Positions 1 to 7,433 of a DNA stretch of 64,000 nt are shown here, in pieces. The stretch's first letter is position 1; each line of letters opens with the position of its first letter. The position numbers were made by a program, and so were the translations under genes. The notes below the pieces were generated by a model. That model searched no databases, was not told the DNA's origin, and saw nothing but the letters and a program-made list of their open reading frames with translations. Origin of the DNA: Parashewanella spongiae (lineage in GTDB: Bacteria; Pseudomonadota; Gammaproteobacteria; Enterobacterales; Shewanellaceae); assembly GCF_004358345.1 (NCBI RefSeq), contig NZ_CP037952.1:496001-560000 (forward strand), in the 5' to 3' direction.

Positions 1-856
1 ATATAAGCATTAATAAATTTAATAACACCGCATTGGCGGCTAATGTTGAATCACCGTAGATGGCGGCATAAAAGGTCATAAAAGTTAAAGTCAATTGCAG
101 ACATAAACTGCGAATAAAAATATTGGCATTCAGACTAATGATCTTTTGATAACCAGAAGTAAAAACTTGCTTAATTAACAATTTGAACTGGTTAAACCTT
201 AGGGCGCTAAGTTGGCGGTAAACCATGAAAGTAGCAACAAGGAAAGCCGTGATATCCGCTCCCACCGATGCCCAAGCCGCACCAGCAACATCCCAGCCTA
301 ACCCAAGAATAAACCATGCATCCAGCACGATATTGACTGAGTTCGCAATAATGAGTTGCCACATCGCTACGCTGGGCAACCGTCTTCCTAATAACCAACC
401 GAGCATAACCAAATTGAGTAATACAATTGGCATAGACCAAATGCGAATCGAAACGTATTGGCGGCAGTAAAATTCCACTTGCTCACTAGCGGCAGAAAGA
501 CTCATCGCCATAGAAAGCATCGGTTTTTGCAGCAATACAACAATAAGACCTAGAAAAAACGCTAAAACAGCTCCTTGTACCAATAACTTACATTGTTCTT
601 GTACATCTTGTTGTCCATGAGCCTGTGCTGTGAGACCTGTCGTCGACATACGTAAAAAGCCCAACAGCCACGTTGACATACTAATAATGGTTGACCCAAG
701 CGCGACACCACCTAAATAATAAGCCGCAGAAAGGTGGCCAATCATGGCAGTATCAACTAAACCCAATAATGGAACGCTGATATTTGAAATAATGATAGGT
801 AGCGCCAGCGACCACAGTCTTTGATTGTGTTGTTTAGAAAAAAGCAGTTGATACAT
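1..856 (-). CDS. dinF: MATE-family efflux protein DinF (C-terminus beyond the window)
   Basis: Translating the minus strand from an ATG at 856 gives an open frame that runs off the left edge. It encodes the N-terminal ~285 residues of a multidrug and toxic compound extrusion (MATE) transporter of the inner membrane. The segment LALPIIISN then VPLLGLVDTAMIGHL near the start, and LRMSTTGLTAQAHGQ about 70 residues in, match E. coli DinF closely. Several hydrophobic helices follow, including LNLVMLGWLLGRR and NSVNIVLDAWFILGLG. The start lies only 12 bp from the divergent deacetylase start at 869, so each promoter must lie inside the other gene. MATE proteins export cationic compounds using a Na+ or H+ gradient. 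The DinF substrate is not predictable from sequence. Confidence 0.88.
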   Translation of the reverse strand, partial: MYQLLFSKQHNQRLWSLALPIIISNISVPLLGLVDTAMIGHLSAAYYLGGVALGSTIISMSTWLLGFLRMSTTGLTAQAHGQQDVQEQCKLLVQGAVLAFFLGLIVVLLQKPMLSMAMSLSAASEQVEFYCRQYVSIRIWSMPIVLLNLVMLGWLLGRRLPSVAMWQLIIANSVNIVLDAWFILGLGWDVAGAAWASVGADITAFLVATFMVYRQLSALRFNQFKLLIKQVFTSGYQKIISLNANIFIRSLCLQLTLTFMTFYAAIYGDSTLAANAVLLNLLMLI

Positions 857-868
857 AAAGGAATTCCA

Positions 869-1924
869 ATGACTGTGTTGAGAAATTTTATCCTAGCCTC
901 GTTGCTCATGGTAGCAAAATTCGTGAATGCCGCTGTGATTTTGCAATATCATAATGTGTCGACAACCACGCCTGCTGTGACCAGCGTGACTCCAGAGCAG
1001 TTTGCAGAGCATATGGAATACTTAGCCGATAATAAGTTTTCGGTTATTCCTCTTAGCGAACTGGTTTCTGCCATTAAAAATAAACAGATTTTGCCCGATA
1101 AAACCGTAGCCATCACCTTCGATGATGGTTATCGAAATATCTATGAAAATGCGCATCCTATATTGCAAAAAATGGGTTTTCCTTATGCCATGTTTATTGC
1201 TATTGAGCCGATTGAAAGAAAATTCGCCAAAATGATGTCATGGGAGCAGATCATCACTATTACGAATGAGGGCGGTGCTGAAATCATGAATCACAGTTAT
1301 AGTCACGATCATTTGATCCGTCTTAACGAAGGCGAAACGAAAAAACAGTGGCTTGAACGGATCAGGAAAAATATTGTTGATACCGAGAAAAAAATCGCTG
1401 AAAAAACCGGTGATAACTTTAAAATACTCGCTTATCCCTATGGCGAATACAATCATGATATTACCACTTTAATCACTGAGCTTGGTTATGCCGCTGTTGG
1501 TCAGCAATCCGGTGCAGCAGGTGTGTATTCTGAATTGACGGCACTGCCACGCTTCCCAATTGCAGGTGCTTACGCGAGCTTGAAACAACTTAAAACTAAG
1601 TTGAACAGCTTGAATATGCCGATCGTGAAGCAAGTGCCACTTGAACCACAAATCACCGCGGCTCAACATCGGCCTGTGTTGAAATTAACCTTGGAAATGA
1701 CAGACATTCGAGCCTCACAAATGATGTGTTATATATCCAGGCAAGGCGCTAAAAAACCGACTTGGTTAAGTGACAATGAGCTTGAAATCTCGGCAGACAA
1801 AGACTTGTCAGCTGGTCGCTCTCGATATAATTGTACTGTGCCAAGTAAAACCAAAAATGGCTATTACTGGTTTTCGCACACTTGGATCAAACCCAAAGCA
1901 AACGGTGAGTGGTTAGCAGAATGA
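869..1924 (+). CDS. Polysaccharide deacetylase (NodB domain), exported
   Basis: This 351-residue protein starts at ATG 869, preceded by AAAGGA at 857-862. A longer frame from 821 would overlap dinF and bury the signal peptide. Residues 1-21 look like a Sec signal ending in VNA. The NodB fold carries the usual carbohydrate esterase 4 motifs: TFDDGY for motif 1, HSYSHDH for the metal-binding histidines, and AYPYGEYN for motif 3. Such enzymes remove N- or O-acetyl groups from cell-wall or extracellular polysaccharide in the periplasm. A ~90-residue C-terminal extension after the NodB domain is unassigned. Its stop codon overlaps the elaA start (ATGA), so the two are co-transcribed. Confidence 0.88.
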   Translation: MTVLRNFILASLLMVAKFVNAAVILQYHNVSTTTPAVTSVTPEQFAEHMEYLADNKFSVIPLSELVSAIKNKQILPDKTVAITFDDGYRNIYENAHPILQKMGFPYAMFIAIEPIERKFAKMMSWEQIITITNEGGAEIMNHSYSHDHLIRLNEGETKKQWLERIRKNIVDTEKKIAEKTGDNFKILAYPYGEYNHDITTLITELGYAAVGQQSGAAGVYSELTALPRFPIAGAYASLKQLKTKLNSLNMPIVKQVPLEPQITAAQHRPVLKLTLEMTDIRASQMMCYISRQGAKKPTWLSDNELEISADKDLSAGRSRYNCTVPSKTKNGYYWFSHTWIKPKANGEWLAE

Positions 1925-2376
1925 TCTGGCAGATAAAAACTTTCAATGAACTCACGACCCATGAATTGTTCGAGATATTAAAACTTCGTTCAGATGTATT
2001 TGTTGTAGAGCAAAACTGTGTATATCCCGATCTAGATGAAAAAGATCGTCATTCACAAACACATCACGTGATGCTATTGGATGACCATAATAGGTTAATG
2101 GGATATAGCCGTGTGCTTGCTCCGGGTCAAAGCTATCCTGAAGCGAGTATTGGTCGTGTTGTTATTAATCCTGATAACCGTGGAAATGGATTAGCTCAAA
2201 GATTGATGCAAAAATCGATAGCAGTCGTTCAACAACAATGGCCTGATACGGCGATTCAAATTGGCGCACAAGAGTATTTGACTCAGTTTTATCAAAATAT
2301 GGGATTTCAGCCGATATCTGAAATGTATCTTGAAGATGGTATCCCTCATCGAGATATGTTGTATTTAACTACTTAG
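1921..2376 (+). CDS. elaA: ElaA-type GNAT acetyltransferase
   Basis: The protein has 151 residues when started at ATG 1921, which overlaps the preceding stop as ATGA. The alternative start at 1909 adds four residues inside the deacetylase gene. It is a single-domain GNAT N-acetyltransferase. RSDVFVVEQNCVYPDLDEKD near the N-terminus and IGRVVINPDNRGNGLAQRLM (the acetyl-CoA binding loop, Q/RxxGxG/A form) match E. coli ElaA along the whole length, as does the ending FYQNMGF...LEDGIPH. The family transfers acetyl from acetyl-CoA to an amine; the physiological substrate of ElaA is not established. Translational coupling to the deacetylase suggests shared expression, not necessarily shared function. 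Confidence 0.88.
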   Translation: MIWQIKTFNELTTHELFEILKLRSDVFVVEQNCVYPDLDEKDRHSQTHHVMLLDDHNRLMGYSRVLAPGQSYPEASIGRVVINPDNRGNGLAQRLMQKSIAVVQQQWPDTAIQIGAQEYLTQFYQNMGFQPISEMYLEDGIPHRDMLYLTT

Positions 2377-2542
2377 TCTTTGATGTGGATATCAATGACC
2401 CATTGAGAACATATTGAAATACAAATATTTTCAGCTATCAGCTTTAATTCAAATTATCATACTGTGATCCAGTTAACCCCATCAGTTTAGCAGCTGGGGT
2501 AAAGTGGAACTCAATGACTAAAAAATTTAAAGGGGTATACAA

Positions 2543-3301
2543 ATGGCTGATGTATTTCATCTCGGTCTGACCAAAGAAATGCTTGGTGGTGCTAATACGG
2601 CAATTGTTCCGGGTGATCCAGAGCGAGTAAAACGGATTGCAGAATTAATGGACAAGCCAATTGCATTGGCAAGCCATCGTGAATATACCAGTTACCTTGG
2701 TTACCTTGATGGGAAAGCTGTTGTTGTGTGCTCAACGGGTATTGGTGGACCATCAACTTCAATTGCTGTCGAAGAGCTTGCACAGCTTGGTGTGACAACC
2801 TTCTTACGAGTTGGTACTACGGGTGCGATTCAACCGCATGTTAATGTGGGTGATGTTATTGTGACTCAAGCCTCGGTACGTCTTGATGGAGCAAGTTTGC
2901 ACTTTGCGCCAATGGAATTTCCTGCGGTCGCTGATTTTAATTGCACAACGACTATGGTAGCAGCGTGTCGCGATGCTGGTGTTGAGCCGCACGTTGGCGT
3001 GACAGCATCTTCAGATACATTTTACCCAGGCCAAGAGCGTTACGACACAGTTAGCGGCCGTGTAACACGACGTTTTAAAGGATCAATGCAAGAGTGGCAA
3101 GATTTAGGTGTTCTGAATTACGAAATGGAATCAGCGACCTTATTCACCATGTGTGCATCACAAGGTTGGCGCGCAGCTTGTGTGGCTGGTGTCATTGTTA
3201 ACCGCACTCAACAGGAAATTCCTGATGAAGCGGTAATGAAGCAAACTGAGAGTAAAGCGGTCAACATTGTGGTTGAGGCGGCTCGTAAATTGCTCAAGTA
3301 G
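2543..3301 (+). CDS. udp: Uridine phosphorylase
   Basis: At 252 residues this is the usual length for the family and is nearly collinear with E. coli Udp. It cleaves uridine with phosphate to uracil and ribose-1-phosphate in the cytoplasm, for pyrimidine salvage. Visible motifs are IVPGDPERV (phosphate site), the family signature [42 protein letters not shown], and NYEMESATL, where the MES segment binds ribose. AAAGGGG precedes ATG 2543. The gene appears monocistronic: 166 bp separate it from elaA and a terminator follows. Confidence 0.96.
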   Translation: MADVFHLGLTKEMLGGANTAIVPGDPERVKRIAELMDKPIALASHREYTSYLGYLDGKAVVVCSTGIGGPSTSIAVEELAQLGVTTFLRVGTTGAIQPHVNVGDVIVTQASVRLDGASLHFAPMEFPAVADFNCTTTMVAACRDAGVEPHVGVTASSDTFYPGQERYDTVSGRVTRRFKGSMQEWQDLGVLNYEMESATLFTMCASQGWRAACVAGVIVNRTQQEIPDEAVMKQTESKAVNIVVEAARKLLK

Positions 3302-3323
3302 TTTCATAACTATTCATTATTAG

Positions 3324-3356
3324 GCAGGTTACTATGAAAGTAGAACCTGCTTTTTT
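3324..3356 (+). terminator. Rho-independent terminator of udp
   Basis: GCAGGTT at 3324-3330 pairs with AACCTGC at 3344-3350 and is followed directly by six T residues. It lies 23 bp after the udp stop codon. Confidence 0.8.
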
Positions 3357-3382
3357 ATAAATAAATTTTGAAAGGAAGATTA

Positions 3383-3696
3383 GGGGCTGTTGATCTTTCA
3401 TGATTGTTTTTGCAGCGATAAATTGGTTATTTTATGTAAGGCAGAGTTTGTGAGGTTTGGTTATTATCGACATACAAAACTGTCGTTACTTCGTTTCCAA
3501 ATAAGAAAACGATAACGCAGCACCTTTTATTTAGAAAGAGCGACCAATTTACGCTCTCTCTTTTTTCGATGCTTTTGAGCATTCACTATTCTGTGTTGTG
3601 ACCAGCTCACTTAGATGGCTAAGCATCACTGCTCACGCCTTGAACAGATAAATGCTCAAATAGCACAAAATTTAATCCTGAAAGATCAACAGACCC
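3383..3696 (-). repeat. MITE family R, copy 1 (TA target duplication)
   Basis: This ~314-bp non-coding element has terminal inverted repeats, GGGGCTGTTGATCTTTCA at the left and AGATCAACAGACCC at the right. TA lies on both sides, consistent with the TA duplication of IS630/Tc1-mariner type transposition. Its reverse complement matches the element at 60875-61158 over nearly all its length, but this copy carries ~30 extra bases in the middle (around 3520-3555). No transposase is encoded, so it is a passively mobilised miniature element. Confidence 0.85.
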
Positions 3697-3813
3697 TAAC
3701 CTAAACGTTCATGATAGGCATAGATGTCATATGCGTTTACTTTGGCTACTATTTTTCTATCACCCTACACCATGAAAATTGTATTCGCTGAGATTTGAAG
3801 ATTATTTCCAACC

Positions 3814-3975
3814 TAAGCTAAAGGCGAAGTGATTTTTAGCTTTTATGCTTTCACTAACAGGCTTGGGAATAAGTGTTAGCGGCTATTTTCACGGTAAGCT
3901 AAAGGCGAAGTGATTTTTAGCTTTTATGCTTTCACTAACAGGCTTGGGAATAGGTGTTAGCGGCTATTTTCACGG
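3814..3975. repeat. Tandem 81-bp duplication
   Basis: Two head-to-tail copies, 3814-3894 and 3895-3975, each start TAAGCTAAAGGCGAAG and end TTTTCACGG. I see one difference, AATAAGTG versus AATAGGTG near the end of the unit. Each unit contains a small hairpin (AGCTAAA...TTTTAGCT). No open frame or start site makes it look coding. Near identity suggests a recent duplication. Confidence 0.9.
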
Positions 3976-4174
3976 TAATAAATCGGCATTAAACAACCCG
4001 AACTCACCCATCAAGTGAGTGCTGAACATTCATATACTTGCCAAAATCACAGCTAGCTGCGTTATACATTTTGCAAGTAGAAACGGTATGCCGGTAACCA
4101 CTACTTGCTGCTATTCATGCCGCTATCAGTAATTTTTTCTTCGTATATGAAGGCTCCCAACCGATTTATTTAGG
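3976..4174 (-). repeat. MITE family Q, copy with degenerate left end
   Basis: The right end reads CTCCCAACCGATTTATTTAGG, the reverse complement of the CCTAAATAAATCGGTTG terminus seen at 18600 and 63775. The interior ACTCACCCATCAAGTGAGTGC through TTTTGCAAGTAG (to 4080) matches both those copies. The sequence after GCAAGTAG differs in each copy. The left terminus is blurred into the end of the 81-bp duplication. Confidence 0.75.
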
Positions 4175-4266
4175 ATGAAAAAATAACTAATTTCGACATA
4201 TTATGTCGATTTATAAATAAACCACTGATATAGTGTGGAGATTGATAATTGACTCAAGGGAGTGTT

Positions 4267-4749
4267 ATGACGTTATCAGATCCTGTAGTAATTTGGGCTG
4301 CCATCGGCCTATTTCTGATCTTAGCCGAAATTATATTACCGGGCGGTATTGTAATTCTTCTTGGCGCCGCCTGTTTAGTTGTCTCCAGTTTTTTATGGGC
4401 CGGTTTTGTCGAAGGCATTGCTCAAAGCATGACATTGTGGTTCATCACTTCAATCATTTTAATGCTGCTATTTCGTGGGTTTACTCAAAAAATGATTGGC
4501 GGAGATGCTCATGTGGATAATACCGACGAAGCGATTGATGTTTACGGGCAACTTGCTGTCGTTGTTGAAACTATTGGTCCAGGTGAACACCAAGGTCGAA
4601 TTAATTTTCAAGGTTCAGATTGGCCAGCTGTCGCTGATGGCTCAGAAATCGGTGCAGGTGAATCAGTGCGAATTATTTGTCAGCAAAACATTGCATATGT
4701 GGTTGAGCCAGATATCGGCGACGACACAGAATTAGAACCTTCTGAATAA
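4267..4749 (+). CDS. NfeD-like membrane protein
   Basis: This 160-residue protein starts at ATG 4267, behind AAGGGAG at 4256-4262; a TTG at 4249 is possible but overlaps that site. Hydrophobic segments fill residues ~5-75 (IWAAIGLFLILAEIILPGG, then ILLGAACLVVSSFLWAG and a third helix). A soluble C-terminal domain of ~75 residues follows, of the OB-fold type found in NfeD proteins (VYGQLAVVVETIGPG...SVRIICQQN). NfeD proteins pair with SPFH (stomatin/flotillin) proteins, and two such genes follow directly with 14 bp and then a 1-bp overlap. The likely role is scaffolding or quality control in membrane microdomains. Confidence 0.88.
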   Translation: MTLSDPVVIWAAIGLFLILAEIILPGGIVILLGAACLVVSSFLWAGFVEGIAQSMTLWFITSIILMLLFRGFTQKMIGGDAHVDNTDEAIDVYGQLAVVVETIGPGEHQGRINFQGSDWPAVADGSEIGAGESVRIICQQNIAYVVEPDIGDDTELEPSE

Positions 4750-4763
4750 CAAGGAAGATATAC

Positions 4764-5690
4764 ATGTTAACTTTTACCATTATATTTTTAATATTTCTGT
4801 TTATTTTATTTAAGCTCATGCTCATCGTTCCCATGCGTGATGTGTTTGTGATTGAGCGTTTGGGTAAATTTCGTGCCGTATTGCAACCGGGCTTTCATTT
4901 TCTCATCCCATTTCTTGATCGCGTGGCTTATCGCCATGACACCCGAGAACAAGTGCTAGATGTGCCCACTCAAAGTTGTATTTCTCGTGATAACACGCAA
5001 CTTGAAGTGGATGGCTTAGTATATTTAAAAGTGATGGACGGAAGACTTGCTAGTTATGGTATTGAGAATTACCGCCGCGCCGCAGTTAACTTGGCGCAAA
5101 CCACCATGCGTTCTGAAATTGGTAAACTGACACTGAGTGAAACTTTTGCTGAACGTGACAAATTAAATGAATCCATTGTCCGTGAAATTGATAAAGCTTC
5201 TGAGCCATGGGGAATTAAAGTATTACGTTATGAAATACGCAATATTTCGCCATCGATGAAAGTTATTCATACCCTCGAAAAACAAATGGAAGCAGAGCGT
5301 AGTAAGCGTGCAGAAATTACACTTGCCAGTGCGGAAAAAGCGGCGATGATTAATTTATCAGAAGGCGAACGCCAAGAAGCGATTAACCTGTCTGAAGGTG
5401 AAAAACAAAAACGGATCAATGAAGCCAAAGGTACGGCTCAGGAAATCTCTATTATTGCTAAAGCTAAGGCTGAAGGTATGTTAATGATATCTCAGTCTTT
5501 AGCGAAAAATGGCGGTAATGACGCCATGAATATGTTGCTGAAAGAGCAGTTTATTGATCAGTTAGGAGCAGTGCTGGATAAATCACAAGTATCTGTTGTA
5601 CCCACAGAGCTTGCTAAACTCGAAGGTTTTTTTGAAGGCATGGATCAAGTGAGCGCGACGCTGCAAGGCTCAAAAGGAGGAAAAGCATAA
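4764..5690 (+). CDS. SPFH/band 7 (stomatin-like) protein, first of pair
   Basis: This 308-residue protein resembles E. coli QmcA. An N-terminal membrane anchor (LTFTIIFLIFLFILFKLMLI) is followed by the SPFH domain: VFVIERLGKFRAVLQPGFHF, then VAYRHDTREQVLDVP, and SRDNTQLEVDGLVYLKVMD. From ~170 the chain becomes an Ala/Glu/Lys-rich helical region with repeated LSEGERQEAINLSEGE-type heptads that would drive oligomerisation. The gene lies in an operon with NfeD upstream. Its stop overlaps the next start by one base (TAATG), indicating translational coupling. I cannot say which of the two SPFH proteins pairs with NfeD, so no symbol is given. Confidence 0.9.
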   Translation: MLTFTIIFLIFLFILFKLMLIVPMRDVFVIERLGKFRAVLQPGFHFLIPFLDRVAYRHDTREQVLDVPTQSCISRDNTQLEVDGLVYLKVMDGRLASYGIENYRRAAVNLAQTTMRSEIGKLTLSETFAERDKLNESIVREIDKASEPWGIKVLRYEIRNISPSMKVIHTLEKQMEAERSKRAEITLASAEKAAMINLSEGERQEAINLSEGEKQKRINEAKGTAQEISIIAKAKAEGMLMISQSLAKNGGNDAMNMLLKEQFIDQLGAVLDKSQVSVVPTELAKLEGFFEGMDQVSATLQGSKGGKA

Positions 5691-6619
5691 TGAATGGCAT
5701 GAATGCAGATTTTATCGTAATGGCAATTTGGGGTTTTATTTTTGTTGTTTTTGTTTTCAAACTCTTTCAATCCATTCGTTTAGTTCCAACTAAATCGGCT
5801 TACATTGTTGAGCGTTTAGGAAAATATCACAGCACCTTAGATGCCGGATTTCATGCATTAGTACCTTTTGTCGATAAAGTGGCTTACATCCATGATCTTA
5901 AGGAAGAAACGATTGCCGTTCCGCCGCAAGAGTGTTTTTCTCGTGATGAGGTGAATGTTGAAGTCGATGGCGTCATCTATATTTCGATTACTGATCCTGT
6001 TAAAGCCAGTTATGGGATCACCGATTATCGCTATGCGGCGATTCAGTTGGCTCAAACGACCACTCGTTCAGTTATTGGTACCCTCGATTTAGATCGTACA
6101 TTTGAAGAGCGTGATGTGATTTCCGCTAAAGTGGTTGAAGTATTGGATCAAGCTGGTGCGATGTGGGGGATTCAAGTTCACCGATATGAAATCAAAAATA
6201 TTACCCCTCCAGAAACAGTAAAGAACGCCATGGAAATGCAAGTGAATGCGGAGCGTGAAAAACGAGCTTTACTGGCGAAAAGTGAAGGTGACAAGCAGAG
6301 TCGAATTAACCGTTCAGAAGGGATAAAGGCGGAAATGATCAACCGCTCTGAAGGTGAAATGCAAAAACGAGTTAATGAAGCAGAAGGTAAGGCCCAAGAG
6401 ATACTAACGATTTCAGAAGCCACCTCAGAATCGATACAAAGGTTGGCTGATGTGATTGCTGCTCCAGGTGGACAAAATGCGCTGAGAATGCAACTTGGTG
6501 AACGTTATATGAAACAACTCTCAGGGCTCAGTCAAGAAGGGAATCGAGTCGTACTCCCAGGTAATATGATGGATTTTGAATATTGGCTCAATAGTATTGG
6601 CTTACAGGAAAAAAAGTAA
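5690..6619 (+). CDS. SPFH/band 7 (stomatin-like) protein, second of pair
   Basis: This 309-residue paralogue follows with a 1-bp overlap. It starts with a membrane segment (FIVMAIWGFIFVVFVFKLF). The SPFH core includes AYIVERLGKYHSTLDAGFHA, VAYIHDLKEETIAVPPQ and SRDEVNVEVDGVIYISITD. A coiled coil with RSEGIKAEMINRSEGEMQKR repeats lies at ~190-245. The similar size and repeat pattern suggest that the two proteins arose by duplication and form hetero-oligomeric rings in the inner membrane. A strong terminator follows 30 bp after the stop, closing the nfeD operon. Confidence 0.9.
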   Translation: MNGMNADFIVMAIWGFIFVVFVFKLFQSIRLVPTKSAYIVERLGKYHSTLDAGFHALVPFVDKVAYIHDLKEETIAVPPQECFSRDEVNVEVDGVIYISITDPVKASYGITDYRYAAIQLAQTTTRSVIGTLDLDRTFEERDVISAKVVEVLDQAGAMWGIQVHRYEIKNITPPETVKNAMEMQVNAEREKRALLAKSEGDKQSRINRSEGIKAEMINRSEGEMQKRVNEAEGKAQEILTISEATSESIQRLADVIAAPGGQNALRMQLGERYMKQLSGLSQEGNRVVLPGNMMDFEYWLNSIGLQEKK

Positions 6620-6648
6620 AGTTACCTAACAATAATTATAATTAATCG

Positions 6649-6676
6649 AATGGTGCTCAATAGAGCACCATTTTTT
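6649..6676 (+). terminator. Rho-independent terminator of the nfeD/SPFH operon
   Basis: A perfect 10-bp stem, AATGGTGCTC at 6649-6658 and GAGCACCATT at 6663-6672, has an AATA loop and ends in a run of T. Confidence 0.92.
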
Positions 6677-6723
6677 ATGCATTATTAAAAAACAAGGCAG
6701 CTAAGTAATAGATTGTTTTATTG

Positions 6724-6870
6724 ATGGTTAACGAATTTTCATTTTTCTTACTTGATTATGTTTATAACTTAGGCACAAAATGGCAAATGACTTGGCGTTT
6801 TCTTTGGGTTTTACTAGGCTTGAAAGTAGAACCAATAAAACTATTTTCTGCTCATTGGCAAGAATGGTAA
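6724..6870 (+). CDS. Possible 48-residue Trp-rich peptide, unrecognised
   Basis: A short frame from ATG 6724 to TAA 6870 encodes 48 residues, including five tryptophans (GTKWQMTWRFLWVLLGLKVE and then HWQEW). A hydrophobic centre could be a single membrane helix. There is no clear ribosome binding site before the ATG. It lies between a terminator and the next gene, 36 bp before ATG 6907. It may be a real small membrane protein or only the leader of the following gene; homologues at this position in related genomes would decide. Confidence 0.3.
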   Translation: MVNEFSFFLLDYVYNLGTKWQMTWRFLWVLLGLKVEPIKLFSAHWQEW

Positions 6871-6906
6871 AACAACTCAATTTTAATAACTCATTACGGT
6901 GTACGA

Positions 6907-7371
6907 ATGGATATTTTTGAAGAAGCTTTCTCTGAATTAGGTATCGAAGGTATTACCTTTGGTGATGACAATGTGCTTACCTGTGAACTATCTCGACAAG
7001 AAGCGGGTCGAGATATTGTGTTATCACTTTCTGCGTATCGAGATCATCAAGAAATGAGCCTACGTTTGTCGGTAACTACCCAAAATACAATTCCTGACAC
7101 CGTTCCTGCGGAATTTATGTTGGAATTTGGTGAACGAGCAATTGAGCCGTTTAGAGGTGGATTTGGGATAGGTGTTCTGCCCGAATGTCGCAATGTGACC
7201 TTATTCCGTAACATTGTCATTTCAGGCAAACCAAAAGGTTTCATTAAAGAATCAGTGGGTGAATTGATTGAAGCCGCTGAAGAGTGGGATTTAAAGTTAT
7301 TTAATCTTATCGGCACTTCACCTAGTGTTGCGCCAAAAGGGAAATCGCCTGCAATGATGCCTCGAGGCTAA
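6907..7371 (+). CDS. Small acidic protein, possibly of the CesT chaperone fold
   Basis: This 154-residue cytoplasmic protein has no signal or membrane segment. The layout resembles type III secretion chaperones of the CesT family: an N-terminal helix (IFEEAFSELGIEGITFG), a run of beta strands, and a C-terminal strand and helix (VTLFRNIVISG then GELIEAAEEWDLKLF, recalling the family ending in EEW). The resemblance is by eye and weak; the tail after ~137 is Pro/Lys-rich and unmatched. No secretion genes are adjacent. If the assignment holds, it would suit a genome with effector-like ankyrin and PPR proteins. Otherwise it is a conserved hypothetical. Confidence 0.55.
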   Translation: MDIFEEAFSELGIEGITFGDDNVLTCELSRQEAGRDIVLSLSAYRDHQEMSLRLSVTTQNTIPDTVPAEFMLEFGERAIEPFRGGFGIGVLPECRNVTLFRNIVISGKPKGFIKESVGELIEAAEEWDLKLFNLIGTSPSVAPKGKSPAMMPRG

Positions 7372-7433
7372 TTGCACTACTGACATTTACCGCCTTTACG
7401 ATATAATCTCGTCTCTTATTTTGGGAGGCGAGA

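Noticed and set aside
2440-2500. CRP site upstream of udp
   Set aside because: Only one half site (TGTGA) is visible and the second half does not match.
4233-4520. Alternative frame over the NfeD gene
   Set aside because: It has no ribosome binding site and unlikely composition. The overlapping frame has a clear NfeD pattern and operon context.
7380-7433. LexA operator before uvrD
   Set aside because: No CTGT-N8-ACAG pattern is visible between the previous gene and ATG 7434.
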